From the NCBI GenBank assembly GCA_002421605.1, contig DISJ01000009.1, positions 441,719 through 505,718 on the forward strand: DNA of 64,000 nucleotides. Reading direction: 5' to 3'. Within the stretch, counting starts at the first letter, position 1. The number at the start of each line of letters is the position of its first letter. This stretch comes from Rhodobacteraceae bacterium UBA6213. Its GTDB lineage: Bacteria > Pseudomonadota > Alphaproteobacteria > Rhodobacterales > Rhodobacteraceae. The notes beneath the pieces were generated by a model that was not told the origin of the DNA, did no database searches, and was given only the letters and a program-made list of their open reading frames with translations. Of the stretch, positions 34,213 to 43,679 are shown in pieces. Made by a program: the position numbers and the translations under genes.

Positions 34213-35435
34213 AGCTTCTGCCCGGCAAGTAGGCGCGGCGGGTTGGGCAACAGCCCCGCCGCCTGTCTCATGAAGGCCCGGCGCAACGAAGGGATTGATT
34301 GCACCACCCCCATGCCAATGTCGCGGCCTGCGCGCAGAAATGGATTATCGTTGGAAAATAGCCGGTTGACCGCATCCATACCCAGCGCCAGCGTGGTTGC
34401 ATCAAACCGCCGCCAGCCCTGATAACGCGCCAACACATCACCCGCGCCAATATCTTCGCCGCGCCGATGCGCCTCGACCAGAACCTCGGCCAGCACCGCC
34501 ACGTCGCGCAGCCCAAGGTTCAACCCTTGCCCTGCGACGGGGTGCACGCCATGCGCCGCATCGCCCGCCAAAGCCACGCGGGGGGCAATGTAGGCATTTG
34601 CGAGCGTAAGGTTCAGCGGATAACTGAACCTTGGCCCGACCAGCCGCACCTCGCCCAACCCCGACGGCAACCTTTCGCGCAAAAGCGCCAGAAAATCGGC
34701 GTCGGGCAGGGCGGCAAGGGTACGCGCATTGGCGTCCGTCTCGCTCCAGACAATCGAGGTGCGGTTGCCCGGCAGCGGCAGCAGCGCCAGCGGCCCGGTC
34801 GGCAAAAACACCTGCTGGGCCACGCCGTGATGCGGCTGTTCGTGTTCAAGCGCGCAGACAAGCGCGGTCTGCCCATAGCCCCAACCGGTGCGGGTGATCC
34901 CCGCGCGCTCCGCCACGGTCGAGCGGCGACCGTCCGCGCCCACCAGCACGCGGGCAGAAAGGGTGCGACCGTCAGAAAGCGTGGCGCTGATTCCCGCTGG
35001 CCCGGGTTCCTGTGCAACCACCGATGTTGCGGGAATCAGCGTTATGTGCGGGCTTGCCGCCATGGCATCGGCCAAGGCGCGGGCAAGAAAGCGATCTTCC
35101 AGCATATAGCCCACCGGCCCACCGTCGAGTTCGGCCGAATCGAAGTTGAGCGCCAGCGGCGCGGGGCGTTCGCCCGCGCGGCCATCGGCAGCGCGTACCT
35201 GCAGAATCGGTTGCGCCTCACCGGCCACGGCGGGCCACACGCCGACAGCTGAAAGCAGGCGCTGCGAGGCGATTGCCAGCGCATAGGCGCGCCCGTCAAA
35301 ACCTTCGTTGGCGCGCGCCCGCGCGAGCTGCGCATCAACCACACTCACGCGTAGCCCCGCTTGCGCCAGCGCCAGTGCCAGCGCCGGGCCATTCAGGCCG
35401 CCGCCTGCGATCAGAACATCGGAATCATGTTTCAT
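34209..35435 (-). CDS. UbiH/UbiF/VisC family FAD monooxygenase (ubiquinone synthesis)
   Basis: A 408-residue flavoprotein hydroxylase. The N-terminal FAD site is LIAGGGLNGPALALALAQAG near 8-27, the middle DG motif reads VLVGADGRRSTVAERAG, and the C-terminal GDAAHGVHPVAGQGLNLGLRDV is the family hallmark. It should hydroxylate the ubiquinone ring at one of positions C1, C5 or C6; sequence alone does not decide which. No other ubiquinone gene is nearby. Confidence 0.92.
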   Translation of the reverse strand: MKHDSDVLIAGGGLNGPALALALAQAGLRVSVVDAQLARARANEGFDGRAYALAIASQRLLSAVGVWPAVAGEAQPILQVRAADGRAGERPAPLALNFDSAELDGGPVGYMLEDRFLARALADAMAASPHITLIPATSVVAQEPGPAGISATLSDGRTLSARVLVGADGRRSTVAERAGITRTGWGYGQTALVCALEHEQPHHGVAQQVFLPTGPLALLPLPGNRTSIVWSETDANARTLAALPDADFLALLRERLPSGLGEVRLVGPRFSYPLNLTLANAYIAPRVALAGDAAHGVHPVAGQGLNLGLRDVAVLAEVLVEAHRRGEDIGAGDVLARYQGWRRFDATTLALGMDAVNRLFSNDNPFLRAGRDIGMGVVQSIPSLRRAFMRQAAGLLPNPPRLLAGQKL

Positions 35436-35517
35436 CCCCGTACTATGGCGCGGCTATGCGGGATTGTCCAAGCCCGGTCATAGAGCTAGCCTGCGGGCGA
35501 AAATCGGGGGGTGCGGC

Positions 35518-36843
35518 ATGGACTGGCTTAATGCAAGCGCGGCGGAACAGGGCAGGGCGATTGCCGCGGGCAAGGCCTGCCCTGTCGATCTGACCGAAGC
35601 TTATCTTGAGGCGGCAGCGGCGCACCCCGAGGGCGCGCGCATCTATGCCCGCTTAACTGGCGAGCGGGCGCGGGCCGAGGCAATGGCTGCACGGGCGCGG
35701 GCGCGTGCCGGGCTTGGGCGTGGGCCGCTTGATGGGGTGGCACTGTCGTGGAAAGACCTGTTCGACAGCGCGGGTGTGGCCACGGAAGCGGGCAGCAAGC
35801 TGCTGAAGGGCCGCGTGCCCGACGCCGATGCCGAGGTGCTGCGGCGCGCGACGCTGCAAGGCACGGTCTGTCTGGGCAAGACGCATATGACCGAACTTGC
35901 GTTTTCCGGACTAGGCGTGAACCCTTCGACCGCAACCCCGCCCAATGCGCATGACGCGCTGCTGGCGCCGGGAGGGTCTTCGTCTGGTGCGGCGGTTTCG
36001 GTGGCCATGCGGCTGGCTGCGGCGGCAGTGGGGTCTGACACCGGCGGATCGGTGCGTATTCCGGCGGCGTGGAACGATCTTGTAGGCTTGAAAACCACGC
36101 ACGGGCGCCTTCCGCTAACCGGTGTTGTTCCGCTGTGTGCACGGTTTGACACGGTGGGGCCGTTGGCGCGGACGGTGGAAGACTGCGCCTTGGTTTTTGC
36201 CGCGCTTGATGGTGGCCACCCGGCGGATCTGCGCGGCGCAAGCCTTGTCGGTGCGCGGCTGTTGGTGCTGGAAGGGCTTCCGCTGGAAGACGTGCGCGAA
36301 GAACCGCGCAAGGGGTTCGAGGCGGCGGTGGACCGGCTGGCCGCCGCAGGTGCGCGGCTGGAGCGGCGAACACTTGGCATGGTCGATGCGGCGATGGCGC
36401 TGTCGGGCGTTTTGTTCGCGCCCGAGGCTTATGGGCTGTGGAAAGACGTGATCGAGGCTAATCCAAAGGCGATGTATCCACTCATTCTCGAGCGGTTCCG
36501 CACCGGGGCCAACGTGCTCGCCGCCGATTACGTCGCCGCGTGGGCCGCGTTAGACCGTTTCCGCAGCGAATGGCGCGCCGCGACCGAGGGCTATGACGCG
36601 ATTCTGGTGCCGACCTCACCGATCCTGCCGCCCGTCGCCGCGCGGCTGATTTCGGAGCCTGCGTATTTCGCATCGGAAAACCTGCTCGCGCTGCGCAACA
36701 CGCGGATCGGCAACATTTTCGGGCTAAGCGTGTTGACCTTGCCAACTGGGCTGCCCGCCACGGGAATTTCGCTTATGACCGCCCCCGGCGCGGAAGAGCG
36801 GCTCTTGCGGTTGGGTGTAGCGTGCGAAGCCGCGCTCGGCTGA
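35518..36843 (+). CDS. Amidase (amidase-signature family)
   Basis: A 441-residue hydrolase. The Ser-cisSer-Lys triad is visible: Lys in GVALSWKDLFDS, the Ser-rich loop APGGSSSGAAVSVA and the nucleophile region GSDTGGSVRIPAAW. It acts on C-N amide bonds; GatA-like and aryl-amidase members share these motifs, but no gatB/gatC is adjacent, so it is unlikely to be the tRNA amidotransferase subunit. The ATG at 35518 starts the homology; a longer frame overlaps the divergent ubiH-like gene. Confidence 0.9.
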   Translation: MDWLNASAAEQGRAIAAGKACPVDLTEAYLEAAAAHPEGARIYARLTGERARAEAMAARARARAGLGRGPLDGVALSWKDLFDSAGVATEAGSKLLKGRVPDADAEVLRRATLQGTVCLGKTHMTELAFSGLGVNPSTATPPNAHDALLAPGGSSSGAAVSVAMRLAAAAVGSDTGGSVRIPAAWNDLVGLKTTHGRLPLTGVVPLCARFDTVGPLARTVEDCALVFAALDGGHPADLRGASLVGARLLVLEGLPLEDVREEPRKGFEAAVDRLAAAGARLERRTLGMVDAAMALSGVLFAPEAYGLWKDVIEANPKAMYPLILERFRTGANVLAADYVAAWAALDRFRSEWRAATEGYDAILVPTSPILPPVAARLISEPAYFASENLLALRNTRIGNIFGLSVLTLPTGLPATGISLMTAPGAEERLLRLGVACEAALG

Positions 36844-36959
36844 AAAGTCACAAACAGCGTTGCAACCACCCGGAAAGCGGCACTTTTTCTGGACGTGCGG
36901 CACCCTGGCGGGTAGGTTTGTGCAAACGGGGCGCTACGACCCCGGCATGAGAGGCAGAT

Positions 36960-38138
36960 ATGGCATTTCCCGAGCGGTTCTCGAGCCTGCCCGAATATGC
37001 GTTTCCGCGGCTGCGGAAGCTGCTGGATCCGCATGTGCCGGGTGCTGCACCGATTGCCATGACCATTGGCGAACCGCGCCACCCGATGCCCGCGTTTTTG
37101 GCCGAAACGCTGGCCGCACATGTACAGGAATTCGCGGTTTATCCGCCCAATGACGGCTCGCCAGAGCTTTTGGGCGCAATCTCGCGCTGGATCGGGCGGC
37201 GTTACGGTACTGATGTTGCGCCCGAGCGGATCATGGCGCTGAACGGCACCCGCGAAGGGTTGTTCAACGCTGCGCTTGCGCTTTGCCCGCAAACCAAACG
37301 CGGCAAGCGGCCTGTGATCTTAATGCCAAACCCGTTCTATCAGGTTTACGCGATGGCGGCGCTGACGCTGGGCGCAGAGCCGGTCTATGTGCCTGCGACC
37401 GAGGCGACCGGGTTCCTGCCCGATTATGCGGGCCTTCCCGCAGACGTGCTTGACCGAGTGGTGCTGGCCTATCTTTGCTCGCCCGCCAATCCGCAAGGCG
37501 TGGTAGCCCCGCGCGATTACATCGCCGGGTTGCTGGCGCTGGCCGAAAAGCATGATTTTCAGCTGTTGTCCGACGAATGTTATTCAGAGCTTTGGCACAT
37601 CGCGCCGCCGCCCGGCGCGCTCGAGGTCGCGCACGAAGTCGGGGCTGACCCTGAACGCGTGCTGGCGTTCAATTCGCTTTCCAAACGCTCGAATATGCCG
37701 GGGTTGCGGTCGGGGTTTGTGGCGGGGGGCCGTGAAAGCATCGCGCGCGTTCGCCAGTTGCGCGCCTATGCTGGGGCGCCGCTGCCGCTGCCATTGCAAC
37801 GTGTGGCCGAGCGCGCCTGGTCGGATGAGGCGCATGTCGAGGCTAACCGCCTGCTCTACGTTGAGAAATACGTTGTGGCCGCGCAGATTTTTGCAGGTGT
37901 TAACGGCTATCGCACACCCGAAGGCGGGTTCTTTTTGTGGCTGCCAGTCGCCGATGGCGAGGCCGCTGCACTGAAGGCCTGGGTCGAAACCGGGGTGCGG
38001 GTTCTGCCGGGTGCCTATCTGGCGCGCGATGTGGCGGGGCAAAACCCCGGAAAAGAGTATATTCGCGTCGCGCTAGTCGCACCGCGTGACGAAACCGTGC
38101 GCGGGCTGAAAAGTCTGCGCGAATGCTTGTATGCGTGA
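36960..38138 (+). CDS. Aminotransferase, probably succinyldiaminopimelate aminotransferase (DapC-like)
   Basis: A 392-residue PLP-dependent class I/II aminotransferase. It shows TIGEPRHPMPAF near 35-46, ALNGTREGLFNAAL near 92-105, SPANPQGVV near 179, SDECYSEL near 203-210 and the PLP Lys in FNSLSKRSNMPGLRSGF near 239-255. The SKRSNxPGxRSGF form is typical of DapC/ArgD-like lysine-pathway enzymes. It supplies diaminopimelate, needed for the peptidoglycan that several neighbouring genes handle. The end overlaps the longest ftsK frame, and dapB is 19 kb away. Confidence 0.85.
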   Translation: MAFPERFSSLPEYAFPRLRKLLDPHVPGAAPIAMTIGEPRHPMPAFLAETLAAHVQEFAVYPPNDGSPELLGAISRWIGRRYGTDVAPERIMALNGTREGLFNAALALCPQTKRGKRPVILMPNPFYQVYAMAALTLGAEPVYVPATEATGFLPDYAGLPADVLDRVVLAYLCSPANPQGVVAPRDYIAGLLALAEKHDFQLLSDECYSELWHIAPPPGALEVAHEVGADPERVLAFNSLSKRSNMPGLRSGFVAGGRESIARVRQLRAYAGAPLPLPLQRVAERAWSDEAHVEANRLLYVEKYVVAAQIFAGVNGYRTPEGGFFLWLPVADGEAAALKAWVETGVRVLPGAYLARDVAGQNPGKEYIRVALVAPRDETVRGLKSLRECLYA

Positions 38139-38148
38139 GGTGAAGAAG

Positions 38149-41037
38149 ATGGCTTCCTATCAGGCCCGACGTCGCGACCCGCTCTTGGACGAAGGAACGC
38201 AGGCGATGATCGAGCGGCGCGGCAAGGAATTGCTGGGCACGCTGCTGGTCGGCCTTGGCATACTCGTGGCGCTGATGCTGGGCAGCTATTCGCCTTCGGA
38301 CCCAAGCTGGATGGCAGCGACGGAAGGGCCGGTGCAGAACCTGCTGGGCCGGGTCGGCGCAGGGATGGCTTCGTCACTGATGGTGATCGTCGGGCAGGGC
38401 GCTTGGGCCATTGCCATCGCGCTGATTGTCTGGGGGCTGCGGTTTGCCGCGCATTTTGGCGAAGAACGGATGCTTAGCCGCGCCCCGCTGACGCCGATCT
38501 GGGTGGCGTTGGCTGCGGTTTATGCCGCAACAATGGTGCCGGGCGCGGGCTGGGTGCATGCGTTCGGGCTCGGCGGGTTGTTTGGCGACACAGTGGTGGG
38601 CGCGCTTTTGAACCTTTCGCCGGTGGAATCCGCGCTGGGGCTGAAACTCGTGACAATTGTGGTGGCGCTGGTCACTGCTGCCGCGGCATTGGTCGTGCTT
38701 GGGGTCGATGCCGCCGAGGCGCGTGCGTTTGCGCGCTTTTTGCTGGTGGGTATGGTGCTGCTTTACGCCGGGCTGATGGCGCTGTTAAGTCGTGGCGCTT
38801 CGGCTTTGTTGCGCCTTGCGCAGAACGCGCGCGAACGCTCGCGCGAGCGGCGCGCAGAAGCCGCCGAACACGCCGCCGAACTTGCCGCTTGGCAAGAGCA
38901 GGAAGCAGGCTGGCACAATGCGCCACAGCTTGCCGCGCCCGCGCGTACCCAGGCTGCACCGCGTATCCGGCGCGCTGCCGAATCCGAGACTTGGGCCGAG
39001 GCGATGCCCGAACTGGTCGAGATGCAACCGTTTACGCATCTGCCAGCGCCCGAAGCGCCCAGCGAAGACCGTATCCGCACGCGTATTGCCGATGCCGTGC
39101 GCGCCCGGTCTGCTGCAGGGGCGGTTGAGCCAATGCAAAAGCCAGCTGCTGTTGTCGAACCCGCTGTAGCCCCTGCGGCATCGGTGCTGTCTTCGGTAGC
39201 GGCGCGGCTGGCTCGTGTCGCAAAACCCGCGCCCGAGGCGGCGGTGCGGGCCGAACCGCCGCTGCGCGCCGCAGCACCCCGTTTCATGCCAGCGTCCCCG
39301 CCCGCCGCGGCCTTTGCCGCGCCTGCCGTGCCGATTGGTGAAGTTGACGTTGAAGACGAATGGCCCATGGTTGACGAAGAGGTGCAGCCGCTAGTGCTGG
39401 GACGCGCGCTTTTGGCAAATACCGAGCCGAAGCGTGTGGTGCAGCACGCGGCGCGCAAATCGGTAACCACCTCGCGCCAAGCACAGGCCGAAGCGCAACC
39501 GAAGCTGCGGCTTGAACCAGAACCGCAGGCCTACGAGCCGCCGCCGCTTAGCCTGCTGACTAATCCGGTGAGCATTCAGCGCCATTCGCTTTCGGACGAG
39601 GCGCTGGAAGAAAACGCGCGGATGCTCGAAAACGTGCTCGACGATTACGGGGTCAAAGGCGACATCGTTTCAGTGCGCCCCGGCCCGGTGGTAACGATGT
39701 ACGAGCTTGAACCGGCACCGGGGCTGAAAGCCAGCCGGGTGATCGGCCTGGCAGACGATATCGCACGCTCAATGTCAGCACTATCAGCGCGGGTATCGAC
39801 CATGCCGGGGCGCAGCGTGATCGGTATCGAATTGCCCAACACCCACCGCGAAAAAGTGGTGCTGCGCGAAATCCTTTCGGACCGCGGTTTTGGTGACAGC
39901 ATGGCAAAGTTGCCGCTGGCACTGGGCAAGGATATTTTTGGCGAACCGGTGGTGGCCAGCCTTGCAAAAATGCCTCACTTGCTGATTGCCGGCACCACAG
40001 GTTCGGGCAAGTCTGTGGCGATCAACACGATGATCCTGAGCCTTGTTTACAAGCTTTCACCTGCAGAATGTCGGTTGATTATGATCGACCCCAAAATGCT
40101 GGAACTCAGCGTTTATGATGGCATCCCGCACTTGCTCTCACCCGTTGTAACAGACCCGAAGAAGGCCGTTGTGGCGCTGAAATGGGTGGTGGGCGAGATG
40201 GAGGAGCGCTACCGGAAAATGTCAAAAACCGGTGTGCGCAACATCGAAGGCTACAACGGGCGCGTGCATGAGGCGCTGGAGCGGGGCGAGATGTTCCGGC
40301 GTACCGTGCAAACCGGGTTTGACGAAGACACCGGCGAGCCGATCTTCGAAACCGAAGAATTTGCACCCCAAGCGCTGCCCTACATCGTGGTCGTGGTCGA
40401 TGAAATGGCCGACCTGATGATGGTCGCGGGAAAAGAGATTGAGGCTTGTATCCAGCGGTTGGCGCAGATGGCGCGGGCCTCTGGCATCCACCTTATAATG
40501 GCCACGCAGCGCCCCTCGGTTGATGTCATCACCGGCACGATCAAGGCCAACTTCCCTACCCGGATCAGCTTTCAGGTCACCTCGAAAATCGACAGCCGCA
40601 CGATTTTGGGCGAGCAGGGGGCCGAACAACTGCTGGGCATGGGCGACATGCTTTATATGGCCGGTGGCGGGCGGATTACCCGCATCCACGGGCCCTTTGT
40701 CAGTGACGAAGAGGTCGAGGAAATCGTCAACCACCTCAAATCCTTCGGTCCGCCTGAATACCTTTCTGGCGTGGTCGATGGCCCCGACGAGGACCGCGAG
40801 GCTGACATTGATGCGGTGCTGGGGCTTGGCGGCGGCGATGATGTAGAAAACGCGCTATACGACACCGCAGTGGCGATCGTGATCCGTGATCGCAAATGTT
40901 CAACATCGTATATCCAGCGCAAACTGGGCGTGGGTTACAACAAGGCGGCAAAACTGGTCGAGCAAATGGAAGACCAAGGCGTCGTTTCGAGTGCAAACCA
41001 CGTTGGCAAGCGCGAGATACTGGTGCCTGAACAGTGA
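38149..41037 (+). CDS. ftsK: DNA translocase FtsK
   Basis: Septal DNA pump of about 962 residues linking division to chromosome resolution. The N-terminal about 200 residues hold roughly four membrane segments; a long Ala/Pro/Glu-rich linker follows (about 220-460). The motor begins near 470 and has Walker A GTTGSGKSVAIN, Walker B IVVVVDEMADLMMVAG and ATQRPSVDVITGTIKANFPTRISF. The gamma winged helix at the end reads TSYIQRKLGVGYNKAAKLVEQMEDQG. I start at 38149, which has GAGGTGAA upstream, rather than six codons earlier. lolA follows by 46 bases. Confidence 0.97.
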   Translation: MASYQARRRDPLLDEGTQAMIERRGKELLGTLLVGLGILVALMLGSYSPSDPSWMAATEGPVQNLLGRVGAGMASSLMVIVGQGAWAIAIALIVWGLRFAAHFGEERMLSRAPLTPIWVALAAVYAATMVPGAGWVHAFGLGGLFGDTVVGALLNLSPVESALGLKLVTIVVALVTAAAALVVLGVDAAEARAFARFLLVGMVLLYAGLMALLSRGASALLRLAQNARERSRERRAEAAEHAAELAAWQEQEAGWHNAPQLAAPARTQAAPRIRRAAESETWAEAMPELVEMQPFTHLPAPEAPSEDRIRTRIADAVRARSAAGAVEPMQKPAAVVEPAVAPAASVLSSVAARLARVAKPAPEAAVRAEPPLRAAAPRFMPASPPAAAFAAPAVPIGEVDVEDEWPMVDEEVQPLVLGRALLANTEPKRVVQHAARKSVTTSRQAQAEAQPKLRLEPEPQAYEPPPLSLLTNPVSIQRHSLSDEALEENARMLENVLDDYGVKGDIVSVRPGPVVTMYELEPAPGLKASRVIGLADDIARSMSALSARVSTMPGRSVIGIELPNTHREKVVLREILSDRGFGDSMAKLPLALGKDIFGEPVVASLAKMPHLLIAGTTGSGKSVAINTMILSLVYKLSPAECRLIMIDPKMLELSVYDGIPHLLSPVVTDPKKAVVALKWVVGEMEERYRKMSKTGVRNIEGYNGRVHEALERGEMFRRTVQTGFDEDTGEPIFETEEFAPQALPYIVVVVDEMADLMMVAGKEIEACIQRLAQMARASGIHLIMATQRPSVDVITGTIKANFPTRISFQVTSKIDSRTILGEQGAEQLLGMGDMLYMAGGGRITRIHGPFVSDEEVEEIVNHLKSFGPPEYLSGVVDGPDEDREADIDAVLGLGGGDDVENALYDTAVAIVIRDRKCSTSYIQRKLGVGYNKAAKLVEQMEDQGVVSSANHVGKREILVPEQ

Positions 41038-41083
41038 TCGGGCGGGGCTAGAAGCGCCGCGAATTAGCGACTAGATTCACCGC

Positions 41084-41686
41084 ATGAAAAGCCTTGCCCC
41101 CACCTTTGCCCTTCTGCTTGCCCTGTTGCCCGCGCTGCCTGCCAGTGCGCAGAACCAGACGCTGGATGAGTTGTCAGCGTATCTCAACAGCATCAGTAGC
41201 GCCGAGACGATCTTCAACCAGATCAACGCTGATGGTTCTCGCTCGACCGGTAAGCTTTTCCTTTACCGCCCTGGCCGGGCGCGGTTCGAATATGACCCGC
41301 CTGAACAGACGCTGGTGCTTGCATCGGGCGGGCAGGTGGCGATTTTTGACGGAAAGTCGAACAGCCCTGCCGAGCAATACCCGCTCAAGCTGACACCGCT
41401 CAATCTTGTTCTGGCGCGCAATATCAATCTGGCAGAGGCCGATAACGTCGTTAGCTACGGCAGCGACGCCTCGATGACATGGGTCGAGGCGCAAGACCCC
41501 GATCACCCGGAGTATGGCTCTATTCTGCTGATCTTTTCGCCTAATCCCACTACGCTGAAGCAATGGATCATCCGCGACGAATTCGGCAACCAGACTTCAG
41601 TGCTGCTGGGCGACCTGAAGCTGGGCGAAGATTATTCGAACTTCCTGTTCGACATCGACACCGAATCTGATCGCCGCGAAAACTAG
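41084..41686 (+). CDS. lolA: Outer-membrane lipoprotein carrier LolA
   Basis: Periplasmic chaperone that ferries lipoproteins to the outer membrane. The 200-residue precursor begins with a signal peptide (MKSLAPTFALLLALLPALPASA). The mature protein has GKLFLYRPGRARFEYDPPEQTLVLASGGQVAIFD, a clear LolA core, and ends with LGDLKLGEDYSNFLFDI. It follows ftsK, as often in proteobacteria. Its stop TAG and the stop of the convergent transglycosylase share the tetranucleotide CTAG. Confidence 0.93.
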   Translation: MKSLAPTFALLLALLPALPASAQNQTLDELSAYLNSISSAETIFNQINADGSRSTGKLFLYRPGRARFEYDPPEQTLVLASGGQVAIFDGKSNSPAEQYPLKLTPLNLVLARNINLAEADNVVSYGSDASMTWVEAQDPDHPEYGSILLIFSPNPTTLKQWIIRDEFGNQTSVLLGDLKLGEDYSNFLFDIDTESDRREN

Positions 41687-42261
41687 AGCTTGCCGCAGGC
41701 GGCAAGCTGGCGCTGGTACATGTCTGCCCGCGCAGCCACGTTGGTCGCCACCTGCAACAACCAGCCCTTTGAACGATAGCTGCCCCGGGCATAGCCCGTG
41801 CGGCCCTCGTGATAGGCAAGGTATTGGTTGCGCGTGTCGGTTTTGGCAATGCCGAGCGCCTTTTCGGAACCGTCAAGATACCAGCCGATGAAATCGGTAG
41901 CGTCGTCGATATCGGTGCGGCTTTTGCCGAATCCGCGGGTCGCGTCTTCGTATTCTGCCCAGGTGCCATCAAGAGCCTGCGCATAGCCGTATGCCGAACT
42001 GATGCGTCCAAGCGGAATAATTCCCAACGCATAGCGGCGCGGCGTACGGGCGTTGCCGACGAATTTTGATTCCTGATAGATGATCGCCATCTGCACCGCG
42101 ACCGGCACATCCCAGTTCTTCTCGGCTCTGCTCATGGCCCGCAAATAGCTTGGCCGTTCGCGCACCAGCGCACAGGCGTCATCAAGGTTACGTGGTTCGG
42201 AAAACCTGCCGCCACAGGAGGCGACCAGTAAGGCCACCGCCAGCCATAGAAATCTGCCCAT
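41683..42261 (-). CDS. Lytic transglycosylase-like lipoprotein
   Basis: A 192-residue lipoprotein; the signal peptide ends in a lipobox VASC with Cys at about residue 17. The catalytic region reads PVAVQMAIIYQESKF (Glu near residue 67), then GIIPLGRISSAYGYAQALDGTWAEY and YHEGRTGYARG, which is the SLT fold pattern. It should cleave glycan strands of peptidoglycan without hydrolysis. I chose the ATG at 42261 because the signal peptide begins there. Confidence 0.87.
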   Translation of the reverse strand: MGRFLWLAVALLVASCGGRFSEPRNLDDACALVRERPSYLRAMSRAEKNWDVPVAVQMAIIYQESKFVGNARTPRRYALGIIPLGRISSAYGYAQALDGTWAEYEDATRGFGKSRTDIDDATDFIGWYLDGSEKALGIAKTDTRNQYLAYHEGRTGYARGSYRSKGWLLQVATNVAARADMYQRQLAACGKL

Positions 42262-42439
42262 ATCACTGCCTCGGTTCTTGTTTTGCCAAGACCCTAACAA
42301 AAATGTGCGCGCCGGGAAATCACGAATCTGCTTTCACAACTGTCTGACTTCGGTTCACAGACTGTTTCCGCGTGAATCGCGGCCGGGTGGTGGACTCATG
42401 CACTGCTAAAAGGCTATTTTGAGGCTCGGGGGCGTTGCT

Positions 42440-42766
42440 ATGCAAACATCGCGTGCAAAATATCATCTGGGCCAAGTGGTGCGTCATCGGAAACACCCGT
42501 TTCGCGGCGTGGTGTTTGATGTCGATGCGATGTTTTCCAACACGCAAGAATGGTATGACGCCATCCCCGAGGATAGCCGCCCGTCGAAGAATCAGCCTTT
42601 TTACCACCTGCTGGCCGAGAACGGGACGGGCTACTACGTCGCCTATGTTTCAGAGCAGAACCTCGTTGCGGATTATTCCGGCGAGCCGGTCGGTCACCCG
42701 GATCTGCCCGATCTGTTTGGTGACTTTGAGGATGGTCGCTATCCGCTGCAATTCCAGATGAACTGA
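42440..42766 (+). CDS. hspQ: HspQ family heat-shock protein
   Basis: A 108-residue protein of the HspQ/YccV family. It shows KYHLGQVVRHRKHPFRGVVFDVDAMF near residues 7-32, YDAIPEDSRPSKNQPFYHLLAEN near 41-63 and YVSEQNLVADYSGEPVGHPDL. Known members promote degradation of mutant DnaA and act as Lon specificity factors. The ATG at 42440 places the family core at the start. Its stop TGA directly abuts the stop of the convergent RsbW-like gene (TGATCA). A LON-domain gene lies 8 kb upstream. Confidence 0.92.
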   Translation: MQTSRAKYHLGQVVRHRKHPFRGVVFDVDAMFSNTQEWYDAIPEDSRPSKNQPFYHLLAENGTGYYVAYVSEQNLVADYSGEPVGHPDLPDLFGDFEDGRYPLQFQMN

Positions 42767-43243
42767 TCAGGTCTCTGGCGCGCTCAGCGGCAGACGAAAT
42801 TCCAACAGGTTTTGTCCGGCCTCGCGCCGATAGCGTAAATCGCGTGCAAGATCATGAATCAGAAACCAGCCAAACCCACCCTCGGGCATATTCTCGGTTG
42901 CAACTCCGGTGTCGGGCAGATCGGGCGGATGCAGGCAGTGCGGTGGCAAGGGCACGCCATCGTCGATGAGCGAGCAGGAAAGCCCGCGCCTGTCGCATAG
43001 AATCGAAAGCGATATCGTGCCCGCTTGGCCATAGGCATAGCCGTGTTCGACAATGTTGTTCAGCAACTCGGCCAGCAGCAGTTCCAGCGCGCCCGCTTCG
43101 CCTTCGCTGATCTTCGGGGCAAAGCGCGCAACGGCCGCACGCAACACGTTGCGAACCGCGTGCGGTTCGGCGGAAAAGACGCTTTGAAAGATTCCGGTGC
43201 AGCGTCGCGGATTTGCTGCGGGGCGGTTTTCGGGCAGGGACAT
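42767..43243 (-). CDS. RsbW-like anti-sigma factor / serine kinase ATPase
   Basis: A protein of about 158 residues with a GHKL ATPase fold of the HATPase_c_2 type: N box ELLLAELLNNIVEHGY, a DDGVPLPP motif and GGFGWFLIHDL as the glycine box. Proteins of this type phosphorylate STAS antagonists or hold a sigma factor. It lies directly downstream of a STAS gene on the same strand. The start is uncertain: ATG at 43243, 43258 and 43282 are all in frame and none has a strong ribosome binding site; the first avoids overlapping the STAS gene. Confidence 0.84.
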   Translation of the reverse strand: MSLPENRPAANPRRCTGIFQSVFSAEPHAVRNVLRAAVARFAPKISEGEAGALELLLAELLNNIVEHGYAYGQAGTISLSILCDRRGLSCSLIDDGVPLPPHCLHPPDLPDTGVATENMPEGGFGWFLIHDLARDLRYRREAGQNLLEFRLPLSAPET

Positions 43244-43247
43244 CTGC

Positions 43248-43586
43248 TCAACCCACATCGCGCAAACCATCACGCGGCGCATCCGCAGAGATCGTGAAAA
43301 CTGAATCCATCCGCGTCAGGCGAAAGACCCGTTCGACATTGGCGCTTAGCCCCCGCAACTCTAGCTGTCGGGCGGGCATCAACCCTTTCATCACCGCCAC
43401 CAGCGCCCCGAGACCCGAACTGTCGAGAAAGCCTACCGCGGCCATGTCCAGCACAACACGTGGCGACGGATGCGCGAGCATCTCGCGCATCCGGTCTTTG
43501 AACTGAATCGCAATCGCGGCATCCAGACGAGGTTCGCCCAAGCGCACTACCAAAGCGCCGTCGATTGCCTCTGCAGAGAGTTTCAT
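43248..43586 (-). CDS. STAS-domain anti-sigma factor antagonist
   Basis: A 112-residue single STAS domain. The regulatory site reads VGFLDSSGLGALVAVMK with Ser56 and Ser57, the position phosphorylated by RsbW-type kinases in this family. With the adjacent ATPase it makes a partner-switching pair. No PP2C phosphatase or sigma factor gene is nearby. It diverges from the thiolase gene over 93 bases. Confidence 0.9.
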   Translation of the reverse strand: MKLSAEAIDGALVVRLGEPRLDAAIAIQFKDRMREMLAHPSPRVVLDMAAVGFLDSSGLGALVAVMKGLMPARQLELRGLSANVERVFRLTRMDSVFTISADAPRDGLRDVG

Positions 43587-43679
43587 ATGTATTCCTGCGC
43601 AGCTTCAACGCGCCAAGGCTAGACGGCAAAGCTTACCATTCGGTATGCATGCAAGCGTGGGGCAAACTGGGAGGGCAGA

